DNA from: Timema cristinae
Lineage: Eukaryota > Arthropoda > Insecta > Phasmatodea > Timematidae
Reading direction: 5' to 3'
Assembly: GCA_039000515.1 (NCBI GenBank)
Contig: JBCFYV010000012.1
Location: 84,298,193 to 84,362,192, forward strand
Length of the DNA: 64,000 nt
In this document: positions 10,616 to 21,900 of the stretch, in pieces
Layout of the letters: every line of letters begins with the position of its first letter
Position numbering within the stretch: the stretch's first letter is position 1
Notes under the pieces: generated by a model
What the model was told of the DNA's origin: nothing
The model's database searches: none
Seen by the model: only the letters and a program-made list of their open reading frames with translations
Translations under genes and position numbers: made by a program

Positions 10616-11707
10616 TTACCTACACTGACTTTTATAGTGACACATTAGTCCACAATTAAAACATTTAATTGATGACATATTTTTCTTTTGGTTTACATTA
10701 CTCTGATTTTGAATTACTTGGGTTTTAGAATCCTGAAGTTGGGAGGGTTTGGTATAACTGTAACATTTAGTTTTATTAGAAATGTAACTCGTACTATTCT
10801 TACTATCCATAGTTGGTGGAGGATTTGAAACTAAATACTCTTGCTCAACTAGCATAGAACTCTCTATCTGTGAGGTTAACATATGCAGTTCTGCCATTGA
10901 AGATGGCTGTGAGACAAATACAAAATGGTGTCTAGTTAAAGGCGAAACATTTTCTAGAATAGTAACCACTATTTCTCTTTCTTCTAAACTGAGTCCCAGT
11001 ATTTTAGCTGCTTCTGAGACAGATTTTATGAAATTTCTAAACGACTCTTGAGGTTGCTGAAACCTATTTACAAGCTAAGTTTTCAAACTAGTCTTAGCCC
11101 TAGGTGGGATCAATATGTTTAGAATCTTGTGCCTACAGTTCTTCCATGATAGACCTTCACTTAAACATTCAACTGAAAGTTGGTCAAATACCCACTTGTC
11201 TTACTTAGACACAATGTAAGAAATTCAATTTCATTATCAATATTTAACTCACAAAATTTATTAACTTCTAAAAGAAATTTAAATAAAATTTCATAATTCT
11301 GACCGTCACAAGGAGGTACTTTCTCAAGAAAACGTGATAGTACTTTAGCTTTAGTACTCTCAGAAATACTATTAGTTGTCTGGGATATGTTTACATTACT
11401 GGTTTGGTCAGTAATTGGTACAGTTTCTAATTCTTTATTGATCTCATTCAACCTTCTTGATTTTATTTGAGCTTTGTATTACAGGGGGAGTATTAGAAAT
11501 CTTAGACCTAACTGGTTGAGAATTCAAAAACTTAAGAGTTGTACGTAGCTCACTCACCGAGGCTTCCTCGTCTACAACCCATCCCTTCTCTCGAATCACT
11601 GCAACTAACTCTTGTGATATCATTTGAATAACTTCAGAGTCCTCGATAGTGGGTTGTTGTTCCTCAGAGGCATTGAGCTCAGTGGTGACAGAACCCTCGC
11701 CATCCAT
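10616..11707 (-). pseudogene. Gypsy gag remnant with CCHC zinc knuckle
   Basis: Gag begins at ATG 11707 (MDGEGSVTTEL) and runs through 11444, 11451-11161 (capsid-like, LEKVPPCDGQNYEILFKFLL) and on to 10616. The last part, 10969-10616, ends in a single zinc knuckle IKCFNCGLMCHYKSQCR (C-x2-C-x4-H-x4-C), typical of nucleocapsid. The frame changes at about 11450 and again between 11160 and 10970, where stops also occur. The role would be particle formation and RNA binding; this copy is broken. Confidence 0.8.
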
Positions 11708-13166
11708 GATGAGTCAGTAGATGAAAAAGTCAGAATACAAGTTTATAAACAAGATATAAATATATCATTAAAATATATTAATGTAATCCATCAAGCAAGA
11801 CTGATAACTATTGAAAGTCACGCAGATTGTAAGTTGTTTTCCTACAGGATACACAATTTAAATTTAAAGAATTAAGGTTGAACAATAAATAGATTTATTA
11901 AATAAAAACAGAAATAACAAAAATTAAGATTAACAATAATATTATAGTTGTACTTTTAAGTTTGATGCAAACAATTTGACTTTGCGAAATGTGAAGTATT
12001 GACTGTTGCTACAAGGGCTGAGCAGGCGGAAGTTTTCTAAAGGAGAAAACAGTTAAACAGTTATTAACAAAGGGTATCAAACAATATACACATATAAATT
12101 ATAATCAGTCTGCTTCAATGGGTCTTAAGATAATATCCTTTAAACATTTCGGATAATGATAAGCAACAATAAGCTCTGTTGATAAAAACGGTCGATGGCT
12201 AATAAACAGGTGTCAACAAAACAGTACTATGGCTGGTTTCTTTCCCCATCTATACTGCCAGAGCATTCAATAGTACATACAATTCTAATAATAATTACAC
12301 TAGGGGCAACCAAAACACAATAGAACCAAAACAACAGGCAAAAGAAAAAGGGTATTATATGCGCAGACCCCACTATGACTCTAGTGCAGCTCCCTGGTTT
12401 GAACACCGAAGCTAATACAGCACAAGAAGCGTAAGTACTTGGCCAAGCTAAGATATCGATTTCCATTAGCTCAACTGTGATATGGAAAACAAGACAGACA
12501 GCCTGGTTGTAGCCATCCATAAATTATAGAGATGCACATGACGTACACGGCGTCATGAGAAACATTGGCTCAAAATAGATTCATGGAACTCGTGGAAGTT
12601 TTGCGAGTCTATGGCTAAGACATAACTACTTTCTAAGCCCAAGGCTCATAAAGTAAAGACTCTAAACAAAACTAAACCCTAAGTCATAAGGACTTGTTGA
12701 CATTAGCTCATAATACTTAAATACTCCTGGCTCGACGTCCTGGCCAGGGTAGCGGTGGATCTGACGACCCATACTCCATGGTCGTCCCTCTTATTCGTTA
12801 CGTGATGGTGTAGAAGTTCCTACTTCGATGCTGGGTTGTAGTAGAACGGGTATAATGTTAATCCAGGCGTGGCCCTATATATAGTCCCAAATCTGATACG
12901 AACGGAACAAAGCAAAAAGGGTGATAAACTCAGGAATATAGACAAGGAGAAGGACGGATTAAGGCAAGGTGAAAGGGAAACAAAGGAGGGTGAACAGCTT
13001 GCGGGGTGAGGGGAAAGTAAGGTTCGTTGAAATGCCGCTTGGCTACTCCGACAGCAGCGGGTCGCAGGATTGAGTCCATTCTAGACTTCTTGGCACATCA
13101 GGAGAAGAAGTGAAATCACGTGTTGAAGCCCCATGCTGTTGTTTTTTGAATTTTTTCTCCAAACAG
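11708..13166. other. No gene seen; possible Gypsy leader and a GC-richer stretch
   Basis: The first few hundred bases could be the 5' leader or LTR of the Gypsy copy to the left, but I found no paired LTR. From about 12720 to 13080 the sequence is richer in G and C and purine-biased on the plus strand. It contains CTATATATAG (12869), which could serve as a TATA box in either direction. Nothing here resembles a known protein. Confidence 0.35.
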
Positions 13167-13631
13167 GATGGCAAGAGAATCCAAGAACATCTTAATATGG
13201 TGAGTAGATACTAAAGCATCTTTTATTTAAATACATCTGGTATGATTATATTATTCAGGCTCAGATTTTATTTTTATGAGAATTTGTGATATAGACGTCC
13301 TTTACTATATTTTCTTGTAGACAGCATGGCAAGTGTATGTAAACTTATCCGACATCATCCAATGGCAAAGGGTATGCGTTAAAGTACTTTATTCATATAT
13401 ATGATAATATTAATTCTCTTCTTTGATATCTGCTACAATATTTATCAAAAAAAATTTTTTGAACAACCACGTGTTTAAATTAAGGGTGATACGTAATTCT
13501 ATTTGACTGCATCTAGTCAGAGAATATAAATTTCGAGGTATATTACTTTTTTAAATATATTATTTTTTTTTTTTTTCGTAAATTATTAAAATATTGATAT
13601 TTAATTGTAGCTGTCCAATCTGTCTGATTGA
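13167..13631 (+). CDS. Three exon-like blocks, C-terminal end of an unidentified gene
   Basis: Three short blocks have good splice sites and one shared open frame: 13167-13199 (33 bp, acceptor CTCCAAACAG, donor GTGAGT), 13321-13371 (51 bp, acceptor TTTTCTTGTAG, donor GTATGC) and a last block from 13611 (acceptor TTTAATTGTAG) with a TGA at 13629-13631. Codons read DGKRIQEHLNM, TAWQVYVNLSDIIQWQR, LSNLSD. Two AATAAA signals follow at 13784 and 13848. I do not recognise the protein. All splice junctions are in phase 0, which is compatible with translation, but a non-coding transcript or chance is possible because the blocks are so short. Confidence 0.3.
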
Positions 13632-14575
13632 CATGATACACTTGTATGGGTGAAAGAGATACCCTTATGTTTTCTCTCTCCTATACAATGGTCCTAAGAT
13701 GACATCTCGAAAATTTCAGCCACAGATGTCCATCCAGTTATATTATAGATATCAATGTGTAAATGATAAATTTGAATGATTACAATAAACTTAATCAATA
13801 TTCAGTAATGCTAGACAACTTGTTGTTAGAATCGCAGATGAAGTTTAAATAAAGCTGTTTTAGTTATGGATATTCTCACTCTAAGCGGGCTCTTAATAAA
13901 CACATAGCTTAATTTCCTCTTCTCTTCTTTGACTAAGAAATTATATAGTTTAATTTTCTGTGAGGCACGCTATTGCTTTCTGTCGTTTGTGGTGTAATTG
14001 TGTAGATCTCTGCTGTCAAATGTTAAGTATATATAAATAAGCTGTCGAGTGTCATTTATTTGTGCAGTTATGTAAAGATGTTCAAATTTTAAGCCAAAGT
14101 GAATCAACGAGTTAAAAAGAAAAGCTTTATCTGGTAAGAAAAAAGTACCAACATTTTGATACCTGCTTGTTTAAATGCTAAATGTTTCCTATTATTAAAG
14201 CAACACTATACCATTTCTTTTGCAGTCTATGCAAGATGGATGAGCTTTTTATGATTAATAAGACTAAACGGCAATTATTTCTTTAGATTTTTAAATTCAT
14301 CTTTTAGAGGGCTTGACAGAATTGGATCCATACAATTATTTTCTCCTCATACTTAACAAATATGATATCTATTTAAATGATCTAGCCCTAGAGGTATGTT
14401 CAAATAAAAGTCACCGGTAGTCCTGCCTATAATTTTATCACTTACTGGTAACTTCATAAGACTAGCTTTTGACACTAAAGTAGTACAAGGTAAAAATTAG
14501 GCATCCAATTATTAATGTAAAATTAATTTTATTACAAGTTATTACTTACAACTATTTTATTTTTCCCTCATTGCA
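13632..14575. other. Possible 3' UTR, then unassigned sequence
   Basis: The first 250 bases hold two AATAAA signals and may be the 3' UTR of the exon-like blocks. Further on, GTAAGA at 14137 and TTTTGCAG ending near 14225 look like a donor and acceptor, but no frame is convincing around them. Confidence 0.3.
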
Positions 14576-14812
14576 AGACTACCTGTTGGGGGGGATTATA
14601 TGCATAAGTACTAATTACACTTATGTCTTAGGGATAAGTACGGTTGACTTGGGAAGTATAGTCGCATTTACGTGGAAGCAGAGCGTGAAAAACTATTTAG
14701 GAAAAAAACTCAACACGACACCTAACTGGGATTTGAACCTTGATCTCCTTGTCATAAGAAGTCTAATCTATTGTAAAAACTAAGGCTTAGACCATGCGGC
14801 CATCAAAGCGGT
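14576..14812 (-). mobile_element. tRNA-derived SINE, type B (minus strand)
   Basis: Seen in reverse complement: tail at the left (GACTACCTGTTGGGG, ATATGCATAAGTACTAATTA), body with TTTAGGAAAAAAACTC, then GGGATTTGAACCTTGATCTC (B box side) and ACCATGCGGCCATCAAAGCG (head) at 14792-14810. The TATAAC and CGGG parts of the tail are altered. Confidence 0.85.
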
Positions 14813-15072
14813 TTTACAGGAAATTCACATGTGGCTCTTAATCATCAAATACTTTTCTAAATGTATACTAGTGAAATTGTTTCTTTAAGCTTAGTCAAAA
14901 TGTCTTAATAACTTGAAAATCTTCATTTTATCACAATGGGACAGAATTACAAATTTGTCATTTATGAAGAAGTATAACTTTTTTCCTGCAATAGCATACT
15001 GTTTCAAAAGAAATTCCATACTATAGGGAAATAAAAAAAGATAAAGAAAACAAAGCTGACATATGCACATTA

Positions 15073-15643
15073 AGGCTGTATCCGAATAGTCTACTTCATG
15101 CGCCGTCGACCCTTGATTTTCACTTGATAGTTGCATTAGCAATCACGTGATCAAGTGCAGATCCATCTGAATAGTCACAAAATGTGTAATGCACCCCTTA
15201 CACACCCTTGAGTCCAAGGACAACAGCAAGCTACCCTTGAAATGCCATCGATGCGATGTTTGATCAGCATTTATTTAATTTTTCGTTTGCTAGAGATAGA
15301 GCTCGTAGAGTAATGTGATCTCTGATAACATATGCTAATTATGCTGGTTGTTTTGTAGTGTTGTAGAGTTGTATTGTGTTGTATTAGATAATTAGGATAT
15401 TTTGTCATGTGCAGTGAAAATAAGTCACCATAAATCTGTAAGTAGCCTATGCTAATTTGGGGTCATAGATGGCATTTAAAATAGTTTCTAAGATCATTGG
15501 TGGGAAGCAGCTCTGAATGGCTATGAAAAGGATATTTTGCCGTCCAAATAGTCTGTTGCAGTCTTCGATCTCAAGTGTGTGTAAAGTGTAAAGTCATCTA
15601 GTCTGCATCAAGTCAAGTGTACTTGACTATTCGGAAACAGTCT
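15073..15643. mobile_element. 571-bp MITE with CTGTNTCCGAATAGTC ends
   Basis: The left end AGGCTGTATCCGAATAGTC (15073) matches the reverse complement of the right end GACTATTCGGAAACAGTCT (to 15643) with two mismatches. CTTGA-rich subterminal phrases (CACTTGA, AAGTCAAGTG) also mirror each other. The interior is non-coding. A TA lies outside each end, so a TA target duplication is possible. The superfamily cannot be decided without a relative. Confidence 0.6.
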
Positions 15644-15778
15644 ATGTCTCTTATTCATAAAATAATCAAAAACTAACAAAATATACACTTATAGACACAA
15701 AAAAAGGCCTATTATACTTTTAATATGATCATGTCTCAACTACCAATGTTTGAAGATAAGTTTAAATGAAAAAAAAGG

Positions 15779-16054
15779 TGACCTGGTGGTCTAGGGGTAA
15801 GGTATCAGACTTCTATGCTGGCGGCCGGGGTTCAATCCTCGGTCCCGGCACAGATTTATCTGATTACCAAACCCTTCCTTCACCTCTGACAAGATATCTT
15901 GTGAATGTGGGGAATACCAGGCCTCCACCGTGGTTCGGATTCCACGTTAAACTGTAGGTCCTTAATTTCATCTCACAATCACCCTACCATTACACATTAG
16001 CGTAAGTGCGTATAACCCGAACGGGTAGTAAGACGCGGTGCTAATAATAATAAT
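15779..16054 (+). mobile_element. Full-length tRNA-derived SINE, type A, with 15-bp target duplication
   Basis: Head TGACCTGGTGGTCTAGGGGT (A box) and GGGGTTCAATCCTCGG (B box) resemble RNA polymerase III promoter elements. The type A body has AACCCTTCCTTCACCTCTGA and GGTTCGGATTCCACGTTAAA. The tail is TATAACCCGAACGGGTAGT, AAGACGCGGTGC, then (TAA)n. The direct repeat AAATG-A8-GG flanks it at 15764-15778 and 16055-16069 with no mismatch, which marks a target-primed insertion and fixes the ends. This is the best type A reference copy in the window. Confidence 0.95.
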
Positions 16055-16866
16055 AAATGAAAAAAAAAGGAAAATTGGCAAAATTAATAGTTATTCACAA
16101 AATAAACAATTTGACTTTCCCAGTATAAGGTGACATATCGTAAGATACTATCACAGATCAAACCATGTGCTGGTTTAGTATGTTTACGTTTTGATCTCTG
16201 TTTTAGTTATCTAAATGATGTAAAAAATAAAATAACTTCAAATAGCCTGAATATTATTGAGATTTTAATTTAATATTTGACTTCCGGTTGATGAGCTACA
16301 CGGGCTGGATGGGGATGTTTCATTCAAATCTGTACAACATTTTCAGTTCATTTTTAATAATGCCTTGTATGGGTTTGCTGCATGTAAATTGTTAGTTTTC
16401 TCCCACCTTTTTGTTTCTTGCTAACTAGACAAATTTGATGCCATTAGGTTTTCAAACTAGAAAAATATGCAATTTGTAATGGCTGTAATAAATGAGTTTA
16501 GCTGGGTGGGAAAAATAACAACTTTTGTTATTTGATTAAGCAACTTGTAAAGTTTTAAATGAAAATGTGTCAACATATTGTCAACAATGTGTATCTTTTT
16601 TCCTGGCTTTTGATTTGCAATAGGAAGTAGATAGTTTAAAAACCAATCATTAAAAACTGTGTTGTCAATCCATACTGATTTTGAGGTGGTTAGACATGTT
16701 CCTTCAGGTGCTCCTTACACCCAGCCAGACCATTCCTGGCTTCCTTTCATGATGTCATACATGTTAGGGTGGAATAACATTTCTATTTGCACTATTACAA
16801 ATTAAGCAAGTTTAACAAGATTTGTTTGAATTTCATATACATTCAGGGTAGCAGCATACTACTCTA

Positions 16867-17326
16867 GGGCAGTGTGATCCAACTGACGGCCCCTGCTCCT
16901 GAATATATGACTCTCACAGTATCCTGGAGAAAAATTAAAGGGAAACCCTCGGTGGCAGAATAGAGATACCGATAGCTAATGATTCAATTAAAAATATTTT
17001 ATAAACAGGTCATGATTCAAATTTACTATGCATTTATTTGCTTGGTAAAAACTATATATGTATAATGCTAAGTTGTTTTGTGAAAGTGCACATGCATATT
17101 TCATAGGTTAATACATTTTTTAGAGATTATACATATTTTTTGGCAGTAAACTTTGAAAGATTTTATCAACTAAAATACAATTAGATAGGTATTGAAGGTA
17201 ATAGTCTATTAAGTGTTAATGTAGGCCTATATTAAGTTTATGGGATTACTAAAATATATCTTCGGTCCACGATGCAAACCGATTATCGTATTTGGATCTC
17301 GAGATGAAAAAAGTTGGACCACCCTG
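16867..17326. mobile_element. hAT-like MITE
   Basis: The left end GCAGTGTGATCCAACT (about 16868) and the reverse complement of the right end, GCAGGGTGGTCCAACT (17326), differ at three positions. Ends of the type CAG-x-G...CCAACT are common in hAT non-autonomous elements. An 8-bp target duplication was not found. The 81-codon minus-strand frame at 17249-17494 overlaps the right end and has no recognisable domain. Confidence 0.4.
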
Positions 17327-18215
17327 CTCGAAGGAATATAAGTTATCTTTTCTGAAGGATATCATGAAATCCAATCTCATCATAATTAAAACATTACTTG
17401 CTAGAACTCCATGAAGCTCTTCTTCCAAATGTTCATTTAACTGGTTCCAAGTCAGCTCATTAACTTGTGCATGTTTTCGACAGATTTGTTTCAAATCTGT
17501 GTGTTAAGACATGTGTTACTCCTAAACATGACTGACTCCAATTCAGGGTTCCTATGCATAATGAAAAATCGGGAATTTTAAAATATCGTCACTCTAGAAT
17601 GTCCAATTCTTCACTTTTGTGTAAAAGAACACTGAAGTTTGACCTTGTGTATAAAACCAATGCTACTAGATGAAAACTCAAGTTTGTATCTTCTTAGGCC
17701 TAATCATATAGTAGTTTCAATTTCACAGCAGGTGAATCATATGCATTCTAAATAATGTAAACACCAATTATCTCAAATTTAACAATTCTGAAGATAGAAC
17801 ATTTGCATTCTCGGGTGATTATTTCTTACAGGCCTGGAAATCATATGGAATCTTTTCCTGGAAATTCCTTTGTCCCCCTTTTACTAAATACATATACATA
17901 TTTACCTAATCACACCATTTCTTTACGGGGTAGGCAAGACACTGTAAATATAACTCAATTTGTAACTAAAAAAAACAACTTCATACTTAATCCATCCTCA
18001 CTAACTTTCTCCCACTTCCCTATCCTTTCATATTCCCTTCGCTTCAACAACAGACATACACAGACAGTCATAAATGCTCTTTTATTTTTAAAACTCTTAA
18101 TATTTCTATTTTTCACACATTTGTCTACAACATGTAGCACTATTACAGCGTCTGCCCCCTTCCTTTTGAGCCATATACTTACCTTCATATTTTTGCTTCG
18201 ACACTCTATCCACAC

Positions 18216-18940
18216 TCATCCTCTCAACATCCCACACCACTGTAAGACGCTTCTTTCACATTGACCTATTGGATTCCCTTTCAAACCACACTCCTTCAGC
18301 GCCCATTCATTACTGACTCTGTCCATAAAAGTTTTTCCACTTACATTTCTTAAATATCTCATTCCAACCACATTCACCAGCCTCTTATGTTTCTCCTGAC
18401 AAACCCACGCTTCACATCCATATAAAAATGTTGGCGTCAACACACTTTAAATAATACCATCTCTGCCTCTTTTGAAACTACCTACCTCATTCTTTGCAAT
18501 AGTCCACATACATACATCCAACTACTCTCTGAGATGAATTACCCATCTGTGATTCCCATCTATCCTTCCACTTTTAAAGAACATTCTGCCCAGATACACA
18601 TCATCATTTACATGTTCTAACAGTTTTACATTTATACTAAGGTGACAATCATTTCCTGATCCATCCTTATCAAAAACCAATACCTTAGTTTCGAAGACAT
18701 TTATACGAAGATCCATTATGCCTGTCGCCACACTCAAACAATATCATGAATTTTGCAAGTCACTTTCCTTCTCAGCCATTAATACAACATCATCTGCATA
18801 TAGCAGCACTTAAATTCTAACTGTCCATCTGTACACATACCACATCCTCACAAGCATCCCTCATACATTATCCATGAAAGCATTAAACAACCATGGAGAC
18901 ACAACACAACATTGCCTAACACACAATAAGAAATAAAGAG
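18216..18940 (-). pseudogene. Non-LTR retrotransposon (LINE) reverse transcriptase fragment
   Basis: Read from high to low: near 18810-18770 a worn catalytic block (ADDVVLMAEKESDL), at 18522-18737 the block GIMDLRINVFETKVLVFDKD followed by VYLGRMFFKSGRIDG, and at 18216-18443 the thumb and C-terminal block LTPTFLYGCEAWVCQEKHK, MRYLRNVSGKTFMDRVSNEW. This order and these motifs are those of insect and crustacean LINE reverse transcriptases, which copy element RNA at the target site. The fragment is broken by frame changes and stops, lacks the 5' part and the endonuclease, and no poly(A) end is obvious below 18216. The clade cannot be settled by eye. Confidence 0.85.
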
Positions 18941-19745
18941 TAATTAAAACAATTAATATAACAACTATTTGCAAGTGATTTATTTATTCGTGATATTTAA
19001 CATGCACTTTATAAACTGATCGATTATATCCGCACACGACTTATAAACTAACTTATATCTAGAACATACAACATCCAGCTCCTGACCTTTAAACTCATCA
19101 CTGGGAATGGGGAAACCCACATTTCACCCATGATTATTTTCATGTGAGCTTATGTTATTTTATAATTATTTAAATAACTTATTACGTTATGGAATACACG
19201 AGAAAAATAACAAAAGGTTTGAAAGGTGCAGGATTAGTGGAGTTGGGAGCCTGCATTAGAAATATATATAAAACTTATATATTTAAATAAAGTAATCTAT
19301 ATACTGATGTGTATTTTGCCAAGTTTACTTTATACACTTGTCCTAGAGGAACTGTGTTTCTCAATGTGTTATGTGTATGTGCAAAATAGCAAAACAGCCC
19401 AGCCCAAACTTTTTTATGTCTGATTTTCAATCATAATACCATAAATATTAATAACGTTTTAAATATGAAACTCATATCGCATTTAAGGATAGAAACAGCA
19501 CCAGCTGTATATCCTAATAAAATAGTAATAATTTTTTAGTTTATAAACCAACACCCTCTTAATTTTTTCCCCAAGAAAGTTTATGCTATTCTTCTAATCT
19601 ATTTAAAACATGAAAAGTTTGATATCTGTGACTTAGAAGCCATAATTAATTAAAACATAATATGAGAAGTAAATAATAAAAATAAAAACATAGTGTAATA
19701 TTATGGATAGAATTTATCTAAAATATTGGAATTGTGTTCTAAAGC
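18941..19745. other. No gene seen
   Basis: AT-rich sequence without recognisable coding blocks, tandem units or element ends. Confidence 0.4.
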
Positions 19746-20581
19746 AAGTTGCTCTCAACCTTTTATTATTTGCCGCCACCTAAATATCCTAAAATATTTT
19801 CAGGCCCTCTAGTTTTTACTAACATAATTATTAATCATTAAGATGCATTTTAAAATGGTGGCTTTATTTACTGATTATAATAACAAACAAATAAAAAATA
19901 GAACTTAACTAAATGTATTTAATAGGACCTCTTCTCTGCTGTTGAACACTTTCCACTAATTTGTCTGGTCTTGTTTCAATTGTATTACTTAATGCTATTC
20001 ACATGCAGTAGTTGATTGAGTCAAGTTTGCTACTTTGTTTTATATTTACCATTGTTGAAAATACCTTTTCACATAAAATTAAGTAGTAACAAAGGGCAGC
20101 AAATTTTGAATGGCAATGGCAAACAGATGAGGATTGTTTGTACTACCTGTGCTTTTTATTATCGTGTTTCCCCTTCCCTCCATTAACCTGGAAAATCAAG
20201 AGTTTACTTTACATGCCTACGATCATCAAATTCTTTCTTCTAAAATGTAAAATTTAAGATGATTGACTTCAATAATAAGCAAATAACAACAATGCCTACA
20301 CACTCTTTTGAGTTGTCAACTCTTTCAGTCCTATTGTTTACTAACTAATCAAAACAAGCTAACTAGACTGTCACTTGCAACTTTAAACACATAAAGTTAA
20401 TCTAAATAAACACCCCAATTTAGACCAGGGCGATTACAATACCACAAATAAAAAGTTATTTACACCCATCCATTTAGGTTAATTATCACAACATTGTCAC
20501 TCAATTAGAATAAAAAATTAAAGTGAGAATCACTCCAAATAGCTTGGAGGTGCGTCCAATATGTCTAGGTGAGAAACACTT
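19746..20581 (-). mobile_element. hAT transposon remnant
   Basis: The left end AAGTTGCTCTCAACCTTTTA and the reverse complement of the right end (AAGTGTTTCTCACCTAG) are alike and resemble hAT ends of the form CAGTGxTTCTCAACC. Inside, on the minus strand at 19919-20106, is the end of a hAT transposase. The element is about 0.84 kb, so most of the transposase is deleted. Confidence 0.6.
19919..20106 (-). pseudogene. hAT transposase C-terminal dimerisation segment
   Basis: Reading down from 20106: CYYLILCEKVFSTMVNIKQ, then SSKLDSINYCM, a stop, IALSNTIETRPDKLVESVQQ and QRRGPIKYI with a TAG at 19921-19919. CE-x-x-FS-x-M...K, followed by a basic stretch and IA-L-x-x-x-I-x-x-x-Q, is the end of SCAND3/ZBED5-type hAT transposases. 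One stop interrupts it and everything upstream is missing. Confidence 0.65.
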
Positions 20582-20790
20582 TATATGGATTAGGCCTATA
20601 AAATAATCTACTTATTTAAAAAAATCAAGGTGAAGACTACTCATAGCTTCAAGTGATCATTTTACAAAAAATTGTTGAAGGAGGGCCACTTTAAATAGTT
20701 TATAATATAAACTAACTGATTTTTAAAAATATAAAAGGAGAACCACTGTTTACAAAATACATAAAAGATATAAGTGATACTCAAAGACCC

Positions 20791-20970
20791 TGGTATCTCA
20801 TGGAGGTAAAGGGGAAAGGGTATATTTTTTTCTCTTATAAACCCTTTAGCATATATGCAGCTTTCAGGACATTGGTATCTCCGGGGGTGTATAGGGGTAA
20901 TTATCGATCGTGCTTCTCGATGGTGGGATGAATCAGGGGGGAGGGGTGTGTGAGATGAATTTGGGGGATG
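20791..20970 (+). repeat. Left direct repeat flanking the palindromic block
   Basis: This 170-180 bp stretch (TGGTATCTCATGGAGG, then TTTAGCATATATGCAG, CAGGACATTGGTATCTCC, TTATCGATCG) matches the one at 24598-24770 in the same orientation at about three quarters of positions. Within each copy the phrase TGGTAT-T-C occurs twice about 85 bp apart, so each is itself a two-unit repeat. Confidence 0.7.
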
Positions 20971-21605
20971 GGCACCATTACATCGCATGTCCATTACATC
21001 GCGTTTTTGTAACAAATACATTGCAGGTCCATCATGTCGCATTTCCCCCACCTCTCTATACACAGCTAACCCTACTCTGACGTACAGCCAATAGGATTGA
21101 AAGGGCGTAATATACAATTACATTGCAAGTCCATTACATCGCAGGTTCAACACGTCGCATTTCTTCACCTCTCTACACACAGATAACCATATTAGCCAAC
21201 ACGATCCCAACAAGTTGTGTTACAATATAAACGCACTCCCAACTTGTTGGGGATGTTGGACGAGCTGTCAGAGCCAACAAGTTGTGTTGGTTGTGAACAT
21301 TTGTTAGAGATAACCAACCCAACATGTTGGCCGAGTCGGGAGGTTCTGTGCATGCGCTATCGAGTTGAATGAGTTCTAACCTAAATCAACAACTTTGCCA
21401 ACAAGGGGAGTCAGGCACATAATCCTTTCAACCAAACTTACCTTTATAGTGAGAGTGAAGCCTCGTTTATTATGTAACAAGTTGGATCCAACATGTTAAA
21501 AGACAATCCAGGTGGAAAAGTAAGCTGTGTTTATTCTAGCCAACTTGTTGGACCTGCATCCTGGTTCCTCCATCTTTTTTTTAATCAGTCTACACATTTC
21601 TAGCC

Positions 21606-21773
21606 ATGGATAACGACGTATTACTTGCAGTTTCTTCATTTATTGTGATGACAGGAAGTGTACTCTTGCAGAAGAACCAAAACTTAAGAAATGGTAGGGC
21701 GTTCAAAGTTTTTTTTTGCTAGACGTCGAATCGAAGGTGTCTATATGGTAATAATTAGCTACCTACATTTGTA
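21606..21773 (+). pseudogene. PIF/Harbinger-like transposase first-exon remnant
   Basis: An ATG at 21606 in the centre of the first inverted repeat starts MDNDVLLAVSSFIVMTGSVL, followed by LRNGRAFKVFF. One base into the T-run at 21711-21718 the frame changes, and the next reading is ARRRIEGVYMVIISYL. The order hydrophobic start, K/R-x-W/F-V-x-x-F-x-x-RR, GVY is how HARBI1-type transposases begin. No DDE catalytic part is present. The Harbinger identity is tentative but is strengthened by the better copy at 52.8-53.2 kb. Confidence 0.5.
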
Positions 21774-21900
21774 AAGTGGAGTTTACAGCTTTGTACACTG
21801 AGACATCACAAATAACAAAACACTTTTGATATAGATCAAATTAAGAATCTAGTAGCCGAAGCTATTATTATATTTATTCTTTTTAGTGAGGAACTCTCCA

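Larger units (their letters stand above)
9595..11707 (-). mobile_element. Truncated Ty3/Gypsy retrotransposon (gag, protease, partial RT)
   Basis: A second Gypsy copy on the minus strand, read from gag at the right to reverse transcriptase at the left. It stops inside RT near 9595; RNase H, integrase and 3' LTR are absent. No 5' LTR or primer-binding site could be identified right of 11707. Its gag and protease differ from anything left of the 1-2365 copy, so the two cannot be shown to be the same family. Components are listed separately. Confidence 0.85.

Noticed and set aside
12227..12520. 97-codon minus frame
   Set aside because: Hydrophobic but without recognisable domain, splice signals or neighbours.
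14120..14285. Exon pair with donor at 14137 and acceptor near 14225
   Set aside because: All frames contain early stops and no protein-like sequence spans the junction.
15779..15860. Functional tRNA genes at SINE heads
   Set aside because: A and B boxes are present, but the heads are followed by SINE bodies and tails, and no full cloverleaf with matching stems was found.
17249..17494. 81-codon minus frame as a transposase
   Set aside because: It overlaps the right end of a hAT-like MITE but no hAT block is recognisable.
17803..18264. 153-codon plus-strand open frame
   Set aside because: It partly runs antisense to the LINE fragment and has a low-complexity, Leu/Ser/Thr/His-rich composition with no domain; likely chance.
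20662..21117. 151-codon minus frame, and other frames up to 118 codons in 21-24.6 kb
   Set aside because: They are translations of the 140-bp repeat modules and appear in several copies and orientations; no protein family.
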